From: CAYWOS01 sp964459985
Lineage (GTDB): Bacteria; Bacillota; Clostridia; Christensenellales; Aristaeellaceae
Direction: 5' to 3'
Length of the DNA stretch: 64,000 bases
NCBI GenBank assembly: GCA_964459985.1
Contig: CAYWOS010000011.1
Location: 1-64,000, forward strand
A program made the position numbers and the translations under genes. A model generated the notes under the pieces. It saw only the letters and a list, made by a program, of their open reading frames with translations, made no database searches and had not been told where the DNA came from. Position 1 is the first letter of the stretch; every line of letters starts with the position of its first letter. Positions 19,772 to 26,995 of the stretch are shown in pieces.

Positions 19772-20350
19772 TCAGTCCCCGGCGAACGTGAATTTTCCGT
19801 TCTCGATCGCCGTAATGACCGCCAATGACTTGAGTTCGACGCCCATTTCCCTGAGCGCCCGGCCGCCCGGCTGGAAACCTTTCTCGATCGCCACGCCGAC
19901 GCCGACGACCTCGCACCCCTGCTGCCTGCACAGCGCGATCATGCCCTGCGCCGCCTGCCCGTCGGCAAGGAAATCATCCACGATGAGCACCCGGCTGCCC
20001 GCCGGCAGGTACCGCCTGTCCACGCGGATGGTGTTTTCCGTCTTGTGCGTGAAGGAGTACACGCGCGCCTGCGCCACGTCGGGCGACTGCACGACCGTCG
20101 CGCTCTTCTTGGCGAACACCACGGGGAGATCGCCGAGCGCGTTCGCCGTCGCCAGCGCCAGCGCGATGCCGCTTGCCTCGACGGTCAGCACGATGTCGGG
20201 ACGCATGGCGGCGAAATGCCCGGCGAGCGCGCCGCCCATTTTGAACATGAGCGCCGTATCGATGCGGTGATTCAGGAACATATCCACCTTCACCACGTCG
20301 GTTCCCACGGCGCGCCCCAGCCGCTTAATCTCCTCGCGTAATTCCCGCAT
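19772..20350 (-). CDS. xpt: Xanthine phosphoribosyltransferase
   Basis: 192 aa. Converts xanthine plus PRPP to XMP in purine salvage. The length and the start MRELREEIKRLG match the Xpt family. The PRPP-binding loop is VLIVDDFLADGQA (residues about 125-137), with the KKS and VEASGIA segments before it. First gene of an operon with a BMP-type nucleoside/purine ABC transporter, which fits uptake followed by salvage. The leader of about 60 bases carries no guanine riboswitch that I can see; instead two PurR-box-like sequences lie at the transcription start. Confidence 0.95.
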   Translation of the reverse strand: MRELREEIKRLGRAVGTDVVKVDMFLNHRIDTALMFKMGGALAGHFAAMRPDIVLTVEASGIALALATANALGDLPVVFAKKSATVVQSPDVAQARVYSFTHKTENTIRVDRRYLPAGSRVLIVDDFLADGQAAQGMIALCRQQGCEVVGVGVAIEKGFQPGGRALREMGVELKSLAVITAIENGKFTFAGD

Positions 20351-20387
20351 GACGTCCCCCGCCCGGCGCGTTGCCGCGCCCTGTGAA

Positions 20388-20418
20388 AAATCCGAACATT
20401 TTCGGAAAATTCGGTTTT
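20388..20418 (-). promoter_or_regulatory. Pair of inverted PurR-box-like sequences before xpt
   Basis: AAATCCGAACATT on the plus strand (20388-20400) matches the Bacillus PurR box AWWWCCGAACWWT at every position. AAAACCGAATTTT on the minus strand (20418-20406) matches with one change. They face each other and overlap the region just after the -10 box. This suggests repression of the xpt-transporter operon by PurR when PRPP is low. The spacing is shorter than in the B. subtilis pur operon. Confidence 0.6.
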
Positions 20419-20447
20419 ATTGTACACCATTTCGCCGCCCGACGCAA
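20419..20447 (-). promoter_or_regulatory. Sigma-A type promoter of the xpt-BMP-ABC operon
   Basis: On the minus strand: TTGCGT (20447-20442), a 17-base spacer, TACAAT (20424-20419). Confidence 0.8.
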
Positions 20448-20497
20448 GCCCTTTTCCGAATTTTTTCGCGCAAACGGGCAAAAAAATGACAAGAAAA

Positions 20498-20526
20498 AAC
20501 GCGCGTCGCCGTCGCGGCCGCGCGTT
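20498..20526 (-). terminator. Terminator of the TIM-barrel gene (outer copy of the duplicated hairpin)
   Basis: 29-bp palindromic sequence (AACGCGCG/CGCGCGTT arms). Reading on the minus strand it is followed by TTTTTTC, a good T-tract. The inner copy, without T-tract, is at 20761-20789 (two mismatches), and the 234-bp element lies between them. Confidence 0.75.
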
Positions 20527-20760
20527 CAGACCGTCGACAAACCCGGTCGTTCCTCCCGGGGATGCAACGAAGGGGCGGAGTTCCTTCGTTTCTCATCCGA
20601 AACCAGCGACATGCGCGGTGGTTTCGGAACGATTTTCCGCAGAAAATCGGTTCCTTACGCGTTTTTCCGACCGCGCGGCAAAGCCGCGCAGGAAAAACGT
20701 GCAAACCGCAAAAATGAAAGATTCATTTTTGCGGAGGGTGTCGACTTTGTCGACACCCTG
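20527..20760 (+). mobile_element. 234-bp palindromic element, copy 2
   Basis: Begins CAGACCGTCGACAAAC and ends with GTCGACTTTGTCGACACCCTG. Internally, in order: AACGAAGG/CCTTCGTT hairpin, GAAACCA/TGGTTTC, a GGAACGATTTTC/GAAAATCGGTTCC near-palindrome, a CGTTTTTCC/GGAAAAACG stem, CCGCAAAAATGAA/TTCATTTTTGCGG and the terminal GGGTGTCGAC/GTCGACACCC stem. Inserted behind the minus-strand TIM-barrel gene between duplicated terminator hairpins. Confidence 0.75.
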
Positions 20761-20789
20761 AATGCGCGTCGCTGTCGCGGCCGCGCGTT
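20761..20789 (-). repeat. Inner direct repeat of element copy 2
   Basis: 29-bp copy of 20498-20526 with two mismatches. It lies just downstream of the TIM-barrel gene stop (20801) and lacks a T-tract. Confidence 0.8.
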
Positions 20790-20800
20790 CGTCCATGGCG

Positions 20801-22548
20801 TTATTCGGTCTCGCCCTGATCCAGCAGCACGAGCGCCGTCCGTCCGGGCGTCAGGCGTCCGTACAGCGCGCCACCGCGCATCCGCATCTGCAATTGATCG
20901 CGGCATTCCCGCGCCCGCCCGTACGGAAGACGCCCGAGCAAAAGCCCTTCGTAAGGCGCGTCGCCCGTCAGGTACAGCGTCAGCGCCGCGCGGCCGCCGT
21001 CAAAAAAGCCGTGGCGTACACGTTCGGCGACGCAGTCGTCAGAAGCGGCACGCAGTCCTCGGCGTTCAATATCGCGGCGTGCTCGGCAAGCAGGCGCTTA
21101 ACGGCGCGGATTTCCGCCTTCTGCGTCTCGGAATACGGCAGCCACGCGCCGAACACGTCCTGCCAGATGATCATGCCCTCGCCGTTGAACAGCGCGCGCT
21201 CGACGACGATATCCTTCTGCGCGCCCACATGCCAGCGCGAAATACCGCCGCGCGTATGTCGGGGGAACAGGAATCGCATCAGATTGCTTTCGGGCATACT
21301 GATCTCGGTGCGGTACTGATTCCACGAGCTTGTAATCATTTCCAGCGCGCGGTACTCGTGCGGCTCGGACTCGGTGATGAACACGACGCCCGGCTTCGCC
21401 GCGTCGATCGCCGCGCGGAAGCTCTCGGGCACGGTGTTCATGGTATCAAAGAACACGCCGTCGATGTCGAGCTCGGCGATCAGCGCGGCGATGCGCGCCG
21501 TCGTCTGCGTATCGTTTTCGACGGGCGAACGATCCCACGGTTTGAAGGGCAGGAACACCCGGACGTTCCGTTCGTGCGCCCGGTCGACCAGCGCGCGCAG
21601 CGCCGTCCGCCCGCCGGGATAGTCGTCGTAGAAATCCCATTGCGTACGCGCGTCCAGCCCCAGACGCGGGTATTCGTGCCATAATAGGACGGCGTCGTAC
21701 CCGCCGAACGCCCGCCCCGCGTCCAGCAGCGCGTCAATATCAGGCTTCCCCGACGCGTAATCGAAAAACTCGCGCCCGAAGGCGTAGCTGAAATGCGTCA
21801 GCCGGATATCGCGCATCCAGCGCAGATCGTCGCGCAGATACTGCGTTTGCGGCACGCGCGCGCGAATCTCCGCCCGAAAGCGGGAAAAGCACTCGCGCCA
21901 GCCGTCCGAAAGCGGCCACAGCCGCACGTCGGCGGCCATCGTCGGGCTGTCCGACAATCGGACGTGAAGACGGCAGTTTTCAAAATCATTCCGCGATGCG
22001 ATATCGCACAGCTCGATATTGCGGCACGGGTCCCACGAAAGATTGGCGGCGTCGAGCGGGAAATACGCCGCGACGCCCTCGCCCGACGCGCTCTCCGCGC
22101 AATAGGGCGGCGGACAGAGCTTCTTCATTTGCAGGCAGGTCGCGCCGCCCGGCTTGGCGGCGGTCACGGCGGGGAACCGCTCCGCCGCACCCGGCAGACG
22201 CAGCGCGGCGAGCCACGGCAGTTCCAGCGCCGCGCGGCCGGGCACGCCGTCCGGCCACGCCGCCTTGAGCGTTACCGACACGCGTATTTCCCTGTCCGCG
22301 CTCAAAAACCCGACGCGCGCCCATAACGGCCCTTCCGTATAGGTCGCGTTGATCAGCGCGAAGCCCGCCCCCTCGTCCGCCTGCGTTTCACAGGACATCT
22401 GATCGGATGAAAAATCCCCAAAACCCTCCAGCCATACGCGAAACACGGGGCACGGACGCGCCGCCGTCGCCTTTCCGCCTAAATGCGCCGACACGGCGCC
22501 CGCCTCGAGGGAAAGCGTCAGCGCGCCGGATGAAATGATACGCTTCAC
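20801..22548 (-). CDS. TIM-barrel glycosidase-like protein, frameshifted near its C-terminus
   Basis: About 580 aa. GTG start at 22548, preceded by AAGGAGGGG and overlapping the previous stop (GTGA). An N-terminal beta-rich domain is followed by a barrel with TIM-like strand ends (YDAVLLWHEYPRLGLDAR, NVRVFLPFKPWDRS, DIDGVFFDTMN, VVFITESEPHEY) and a C-terminal beta domain, resembling carbohydrate-active barrels with Asp/Glu at strand ends. At a run of six A (21002-21007, T on the coding strand) the frame breaks. Adding one base gives FFDGGRAALTLYLTGDAPYEG and continues to a stop at 20801-20803. The exact family is not recognised. Translationally coupled to the SUMF1-like gene. Confidence 0.75.
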
Positions 22549-23255
22549 AGAATCCCCTCCTTCACGCATCGGAACGAGACGGTCGCGGCGCGGTTGAGAC
22601 CGCCCGCCAGAAGCGGCATTTTTTCATGGCTGCGGTTGTCGTGCGCGCCGCCCGCCATGTGCCAGAAATGCTCGGCGCGGTAATGGCAGCCGCCCCGAAG
22701 CAGGCAAAATCTGTGCATCGAATCGTCGAAAACCTCCCGCGTCAGCTCCCACGCGTTGCCGCAAAGATCCATAACGCCGAACGCGCTTTGCCCCTGCGGA
22801 TACGCGTTCACAGGCGTCAGCGCGCCGCCGTCGCCGTTGGCAAACGAAGGATCATACGCGTCGCCCCACGGCCACAGACGGTTCTCAACGCCCTGCGCGG
22901 CATGCTGCCACTGCGCCTGCGTGGGCAGACGCGCGCCGATGTGCGCGGCATACGCCTCCGCGTCCTCGACGGATACATACGTGACGGGCAGATCCTCGTT
23001 GTCCGCGTTCAGCCCGTCCTTGAGCTGAAGAAGGAAATTGCCCGCGTCCGCCGGACGATAGCCCGTTTCGCGGACGAACGCCGCGTACTGCGCGTTGGTC
23101 ACGGGATAACGCTGAATCTGATACGCGTTCAGAGGAATCGTCACCGGGCCGTGCTCCGCCTGACAATCGCCCTCCATGATCCGATGGCGAACGATATAGA
23201 GCATGTTCGCCCCGTCGATCCTGATCCATTCATTTTGAAGCATCGCCGTTTTCAT
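22545..23255 (-). CDS. Formylglycine-generating-enzyme-like (SUMF1 fold) protein
   Basis: 236 aa of the FGE-sulfatase fold. Visible motifs: YQIQRYPVTNAQYAAFVRETG, PVTYVSVEDAEAYAAHIGARLPTQAQWQHAA, WPWGD, FGVMDLCGNAWELTREVF and a C-terminal FRCVKE. The paired catalytic cysteines of true formylglycine-generating enzymes are not evident in the RGGCHYRAEHFW region, so a sulfatase-activating role is unlikely; related proteins serve as binding or non-heme iron domains. First gene of a two-gene operon with the TIM-barrel protein, behind the promoter at 23306-23334. Two ATGs (23255, 23243) are possible starts. Confidence 0.85.
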   Translation of the reverse strand: MKTAMLQNEWIRIDGANMLYIVRHRIMEGDCQAEHGPVTIPLNAYQIQRYPVTNAQYAAFVRETGYRPADAGNFLLQLKDGLNADNEDLPVTYVSVEDAEAYAAHIGARLPTQAQWQHAAQGVENRLWPWGDAYDPSFANGDGGALTPVNAYPQGQSAFGVMDLCGNAWELTREVFDDSMHRFCLLRGGCHYRAEHFWHMAGGAHDNRSHEKMPLLAGGLNRAATVSFRCVKEGIL

Positions 23256-23305
23256 CCCTTCCGCGGCCGCCGCGCCGCCGACGAGCCAAGAGCCGTCCGG
23301 CAGTC

Positions 23306-23334
23306 ATTATACAAAGCGCAAAAATGAATGTCAA
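23306..23334 (-). promoter_or_regulatory. Consensus sigma-A promoter of the SUMF1-like/TIM-barrel operon
   Basis: On the minus strand: perfect TTGACA (23334-23329), a 17-base spacer and perfect TATAAT (23311-23306). Confidence 0.9.
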
Positions 23335-23408
23335 CACGCTCCCCTTCTCGCCGCGCGCCAGAAAGCGCGCGAAAAAACGCGATTTTTCGCCGTTTGCACA
23401 AAATGCCA

Positions 23409-23437
23409 GCGTAATCTGCCGCGCGTCGGTCACAATA
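23409..23437 (+). promoter_or_regulatory. Possible sigma-G/F promoter of the first SASP gene
   Basis: GCGTA (23409-23413), 17 bases, then CACAATA (23431-23437), loosely like forespore promoters (GNATR ... CATNNTA). No sigma-A promoter is evident here, as expected for a sporulation gene. Confidence 0.35.
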
Positions 23438-23467
23438 GCATTGATTCAAAAAGGGAGGTGAAAAGCC

Positions 23468-23683
23468 ATGAACAACGGATCGAATTCTTCAGGCAGCCGC
23501 GTCAACATTCCCGAAGCGCGCCCGGCGCTGGACAACATGAAATTCGAGATCGCGCGCGAGCTCGGCATCAATTTCAAGCCGGGCTACAACGGTGATCTGA
23601 CGAGCCGCGAAAACGGCTACGTCGGCGGCTACATGGTCAAGCGTCTGATCGAACAGGCGGAAAGACAAATGTCGGGCAAGTGA
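23468..23683 (+). CDS. Alpha/beta-type small acid-soluble spore protein (SASP)
   Basis: 71 aa. Coats and protects spore DNA from UV and heat. Both SASP signatures are present: ALDNMKFEIARELGI (with the Glu-Ile/Ala germination protease region) and NGYVGGYMVKRLIEQAE. GGGAGGTG lies before the ATG. Its presence makes endospore formation very likely. Followed 42 bases later by a paralogue. Confidence 0.96.
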   Translation: MNNGSNSSGSRVNIPEARPALDNMKFEIARELGINFKPGYNGDLTSRENGYVGGYMVKRLIEQAERQMSGK

Positions 23684-23725
23684 TCACAAGGCAATATCAA
23701 ATCATAACGAATAGGAGTGAATAAC

Positions 23726-23962
23726 ATGTATAACGCCAACAATTCGGGCAGCCAGTCGTCCTCCTCGCAGCAGAACCGCGCCAACGTCCCCGAAGCGCGC
23801 GCCGCGCTGGACAACATGAAATTCGAGATCGCCAGCGAGCTGGGCATCAACCTCAAGCAGGGGTATAACGGCGATCTTCCCTCCCGTCAGGCGGGCTATA
23901 TCGGCGGCTATATGGTCAAGCGCATGATCGAGCAGCAGGAGCGCCAGATGTCGGGCAAGTAA
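23726..23962 (+). CDS. Second alpha/beta-type small acid-soluble spore protein
   Basis: 78 aa, paralogue of the gene just upstream (ALDNMKFEIASELGI, AGYIGGYMVKRMIEQQE). It has a longer Asn/Ser/Gln-rich N-terminus (NNSGSQSSSSQQN). The start is the ATG at 23726, 8 bases after AGGAG. The frame has an in-frame GTG at 23717, but that lies in the Shine-Dalgarno. Confidence 0.96.
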   Translation: MYNANNSGSQSSSSQQNRANVPEARAALDNMKFEIASELGINLKQGYNGDLPSRQAGYIGGYMVKRMIEQQERQMSGK

Positions 23963-24018
23963 GCCTTTCCCATGGCATCGCCTCCCGGCGCGCCGGATTT
24001 CCCGGCGCGCCGCCCTGA

Positions 24019-24061
24019 AACGCCCGCCGGAGAACTCATGACGAGTTTTCCGGCGGGCGTT
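24019..24061 (+). terminator. Long hairpin behind the SASP genes
   Basis: 19-bp stem with one mismatch (AACGCCCGCCGG ... CCGGCGGGCGTT) and a 5-base loop. A palindromic GGCGCGCC repeat pair at about 23984-24011 precedes it. There is no T-run, only TTCGATTATTC. It may work for both strands. Confidence 0.5.
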
Positions 24062-24072
24062 CGATTATTCGT

Positions 24073-24270
24073 TTATTCCGCGCCGCGAGCCGACCGGCTG
24101 CACAGGAACGCCGACGTCTTGCCCGCGCAGATATCCTCGGGCGTTCCGGGCAGCACGCTGCCGTTGCGCGGGTACAGACAGCAGTTGACCGCGAGAGCCG
24201 GTCAACTGCAGAAAAACCCCATCGTCAGCAAAAGCGACGTGATCAGCATGGCGGATAAGCTCTTTCGCAA
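24073..24270 (-). pseudogene. Small signal-peptide ORF with in-frame TGA
   Basis: In the gap between the SASP and PHP genes. TTG start at 24270 with GGGAGG 7 bases upstream. 22 codons encode a hydrophobic signal sequence (AMLITSLLLTMGFFCS), then TGA at 24204-24202. The same frame continues with PALAVNCCLYPRNGSV to a TAA at 24073-24075. The ALA cleavage-like site lies just after the TGA, as if the stop interrupts one signal peptide. The TGA is inside a perfect 11-bp hairpin (GCAGTTGACCG / CGGTCAACTGC). It is either a nonsense-mutated gene or a recoded one; the evidence is thin. Confidence 0.3.
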
Positions 24271-24303
24271 TCGTCGCGCCTCCCGTCTGTCGAGCGATTT
24301 CCG

Positions 24304-25098
24304 TTATTCCTTCAGCCAGTCGCGGTTCGTCGGCACAAGCCGCTCGCGCCGATCCAGCCAGAAGGACTGTATCAGGACGTGCTCCCGCGGCGGATCAAAG
24401 CGATCCGCCGGCACGTACAGCCCGATCGAATCGCCGCCTAAAACGCGCGCGGCGTAATCGCGCGCCGAGGACAGCTTATGCTCGAACGACACGCCCATCA
24501 CGCCGCCCGCGCGCTCCTGCCCGGGCGCGGGGGACAGATGATTGTCCGAGCCCGCCGTCATGACCATGCCGTACTCCCGCGCGTAGCGGTACGCGGCGGC
24601 GTCGTTGGCGGGCGCGTTCGCCGCGTTGGCGGCCTCGACGCCGTCCGCAAAGCGCCTGCCCAGCCGCACATGGCGAATGTAGTCCCTTGTGCGGAAGGGA
24701 TGCGCCTGAATTACGCAGCCGCCGCCCTCGTGCACCAGGCGCATTTGCTCCGCCCGCGGGCAGGCGGCGATCGCGGGATGCGCGAGCAGCCAGTCCTGAT
24801 CCAATCCGTAAATCAGGTACTCGTCGTCGCCGTAGCCTTGTTCCCAGCCGAAAAACACATCCAGACCGATCCGATCGCCCTCGTCCTTCGCTTCCTCATA
24901 GCCCCGGCAGAAGGCGCGCACCCATCGATCCCACGCCCATTCGCGCGGAATCGCCGTGTTGCCGCCGAAAAAGTGATCGGTCACAAAAATGCCCTGAAAC
25001 CCCAGTGAATGATAGTACCGCGCGTGCTCGCGCCCCGTGGAGCGCCCGCAGGCGCTGGACAGGCAGGTATGCAGGTGCGTTTCGTATAGGTACGCCAT
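24304..25098 (-). CDS. PHP domain protein (predicted metal-dependent phosphoesterase)
   Basis: 264 aa. The PHP motifs are readable: ETHLHTCLSSACG at the N-terminus (HxH metal ligands), GIFVTDHFFGGN (DH), GGCVIQAHPFRTRDY (HP) and a C-terminal GSDNHLSP (DxH). The family hydrolyses phosphoesters such as histidinol phosphate or nucleotides; the substrate here is unknown. Monocistronic, with the promoter at 25131-25159 and GAGGATGAG before the start. Confidence 0.92.
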   Translation of the reverse strand: MAYLYETHLHTCLSSACGRSTGREHARYYHSLGFQGIFVTDHFFGGNTAIPREWAWDRWVRAFCRGYEEAKDEGDRIGLDVFFGWEQGYGDDEYLIYGLDQDWLLAHPAIAACPRAEQMRLVHEGGGCVIQAHPFRTRDYIRHVRLGRRFADGVEAANAANAPANDAAAYRYAREYGMVMTAGSDNHLSPAPGQERAGGVMGVSFEHKLSSARDYAARVLGGDSIGLYVPADRFDPPREHVLIQSFWLDRRERLVPTNRDWLKE

Positions 25099-25130
25099 CT
25101 TCCCGTCTCATCCTCCAATCGATCCGGTTC

Positions 25131-25159
25131 ATTATAGGCCTCTTTTCCCCCGCCCGCAA
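25131..25159 (-). promoter_or_regulatory. Sigma-A type promoter of the PHP gene
   Basis: On the minus strand: TTGCGG (25159-25154), a 17-base spacer, TATAAT (25136-25131). Confidence 0.8.
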
Positions 25160-25260
25160 GACGATATTCCGGATCATCCGTCATTTTGTCGTCCGGGCGT
25201 CCGCGCGGGCGCGGAGCTGCCGCTTCGCAGGCGATTACCCGCGCGCAGACCCCCGCCGGG

Positions 25261-25289
25261 TTGACATTAAACGGCGCGCATGGTATATT
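25261..25289 (+). promoter_or_regulatory. Consensus sigma-A promoter of the 25329-27924 operon
   Basis: TTGACA (25261-25266), a 17-base spacer, TATATT (25284-25289). Confidence 0.88.
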
Positions 25290-25328
25290 TATCGTTGTGC
25301 CATGGATACAGAGCAATGGGAGGCGCCC

Positions 25329-26084
25329 ATGAAGAAGCTTGTCGCCGCGCTGTGCGCTTTGCTGATCCCGTGCCTGACCGTCGCCTCGGCGGAGACGGGC
25401 ATTCGCGGTTATCTCAAAGGGAGCGGGTATGAATACGTCCTGTTCGGCAGCTATCCGTATGAAAAGGACGGAACGGAAGCGCCCGTGCTGTGGCGCGTGC
25501 TCGCGGCGGAGGACGGGAAACTGCTGATGATGACCGAGCAGATCGTCGATACCTGTCAGGTCATCGAGGAAAGCGATCCCGTCGTGATCGAAAAGAGAAC
25601 CTACCGCCGCATCGCCGATTACAAAGAAAGCGACATGATCGCGTACATGAACGGCGCGTTCGCGGACGCGCTGACGGGCGACAGTCCGCTTCGCGCCGCG
25701 ATGTGCGATTTTGAAGGCCGCGGCATCGTCTTCCCGCTTGATACGAGCGAGGTCACCGTCGTCGGGTACGGCTTCACCAAGCAGATCTGGAGCGAACAAA
25801 AAACGCGGCAGGCGACGGGCACGCCCTACGCGGTCAAGGCGCGCGGGCTGTACGTCGACGCGGGCATCGGCAAAAGCCCGTATTGGGTCGCCACCGTCAA
25901 GGCAGAGGACGGCTATATGATGCAGATCGTCGGGTATAACGGGCATTTGAGCTGGGGCGCGTACACGCGCGTTAACGTCGGCGTCCGCCCCTGCGTGTAT
26001 CTCGACGATTCGATGCTGTCCGTCGAAAGCGGCGCGGGCACCAAGGGCGATCCCTATGTCCTGACGCTCGCCGATTATCAGTAA
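25329..26084 (+). CDS. Secreted DUF6273-like protein
   Basis: 251 aa. Signal peptide MKKLVAALCALLIPCLTVASA, then a domain starting VLFGSYPYEKDGTEAPVLWRVL, the usual opening of DUF6273 domains found in clostridial secreted and surface proteins. It ends with RVNVGVRPCVYLDD and a GTKGDPYVL segment. Function is unknown; it may be a carbohydrate- or wall-related beta-sandwich. The ATG at 25329 has GGGAGG upstream; earlier frame in this register is not protein-like. First gene of an operon with the next two. Confidence 0.85.
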   Translation: MKKLVAALCALLIPCLTVASAETGIRGYLKGSGYEYVLFGSYPYEKDGTEAPVLWRVLAAEDGKLLMMTEQIVDTCQVIEESDPVVIEKRTYRRIADYKESDMIAYMNGAFADALTGDSPLRAAMCDFEGRGIVFPLDTSEVTVVGYGFTKQIWSEQKTRQATGTPYAVKARGLYVDAGIGKSPYWVATVKAEDGYMMQIVGYNGHLSWGAYTRVNVGVRPCVYLDDSMLSVESGAGTKGDPYVLTLADYQ

Positions 26085-26098
26085 AGGGGTCCACATCC

Positions 26099-26995
26099 AT
26101 GAAAACATTTCTTCGCGTTCTGCTCCTCGTCCTGATGCTGTTCAGCCTGCTCGTCCTCGTGCCGGGCGCGACGCTCGTCGCCGAGGCGGAAACCAAGGTA
26201 TACAAGCTTACCGACGCAAAAGGGCTCGCGCCGCAAAAGGACGGGTACCTGTCCGATACCGAGTATACCGATCCCACGATTTCCATCCGGATTGAGAAAG
26301 GGCGCATGTACGACACCAACTACATGGTCGCCTATGTGACGCTCGCCAACGCCACGCAGCTCCGCACCGAAATGGCGTCCGGCTACTACTCCGATCAAAC
26401 GCTGCTGGGCAGCGGGCTTGCCAAGCGCGTCAACGCCGTGCTGGCGATCAACGGCGATTTCTTCAGCTACCGCACCGAAGGCTATACCTGCCGTCAGGGG
26501 AAAACCTACCGCAAGCGCTGCGACGGGATCAAGGATATCCTGATCATCGACGACAACGGCGATATGCATATCATCAAGCAGGCGACCAACGACGATCTCG
26601 CCGCCTTCACAGGAACGCCGGTCAACGGCTTCACCTTCGGCCCCGGGCTGGTTATCGACGGCGTGAGGCAAACCGATTTCATCAATACCAACAACGGCCC
26701 GACCACATCGGCGCAGCGCATGTGTCTGGCGCAGACGGGCACGCTGACCTATCTGTGCATTTGCTGCGAAGGCCCCGAAGATCCCGGCTCCACCGGCATG
26801 ACGCTGGAACAGTTCAACGATCTGGTCTGCTCCTTCGAGGGCGTTCAAAACGCGTATAACCTCGACGGCGGCTCGTCGGTCACGCTGGTGTTCAAGAATA
26901 AAAAGATCAATTCTCCCGACAACCCCAAGCGCCGCCCGCTCAGCGACATCATCTATTTTGCCACGGCGTACATCCCCGACGAGGCGGCGCAGTGA
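26099..26995 (+). CDS. Phosphodiester glycosidase (NAGPA) family exoprotein
   Basis: 298 aa. N-terminal signal anchor, then the NAGPA/DUF2233 fold: NAVLAINGDFFSYR, GFTFGPGLVIDG, QRMCLAQTG, LEQFNDLV and YNLDGGSSVTLVF. Bacterial members cleave N-acetylglucosamine phosphodiesters, as in cell-wall glycopolymer turnover. AAAGGGG precedes the start. Its stop overlaps the GTG of the next gene (GTGA), so the two are coupled. Confidence 0.9.
   Translation: MKTFLRVLLLVLMLFSLLVLVPGATLVAEAETKVYKLTDAKGLAPQKDGYLSDTEYTDPTISIRIEKGRMYDTNYMVAYVTLANATQLRTEMASGYYSDQTLLGSGLAKRVNAVLAINGDFFSYRTEGYTCRQGKTYRKRCDGIKDILIIDDNGDMHIIKQATNDDLAAFTGTPVNGFTFGPGLVIDGVRQTDFINTNNGPTTSAQRMCLAQTGTLTYLCICCEGPEDPGSTGMTLEQFNDLVCSFEGVQNAYNLDGGSSVTLVFKNKKINSPDNPKRRPLSDIIYFATAYIPDEAAQ

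Noticed and set aside
17060..19828. 922-codon plus-strand frame opposite the ABC transporter operon.
   Set aside because: His/Asp/Gly/Arg-rich shadow of high-GC genes on the minus strand; no ribosome site and no domain.
20388..20418. Guanine riboswitch before xpt.
   Set aside because: The leader is only about 60 bases and lacks the conserved three-way-junction sequences of purine riboswitches.
24202..24204. Selenocysteine codon in the small signal-peptide ORF.
   Set aside because: The hairpin contains the TGA in its own arm and its loop is only a few bases away, unlike bacterial SECIS elements; kept only as an open question.
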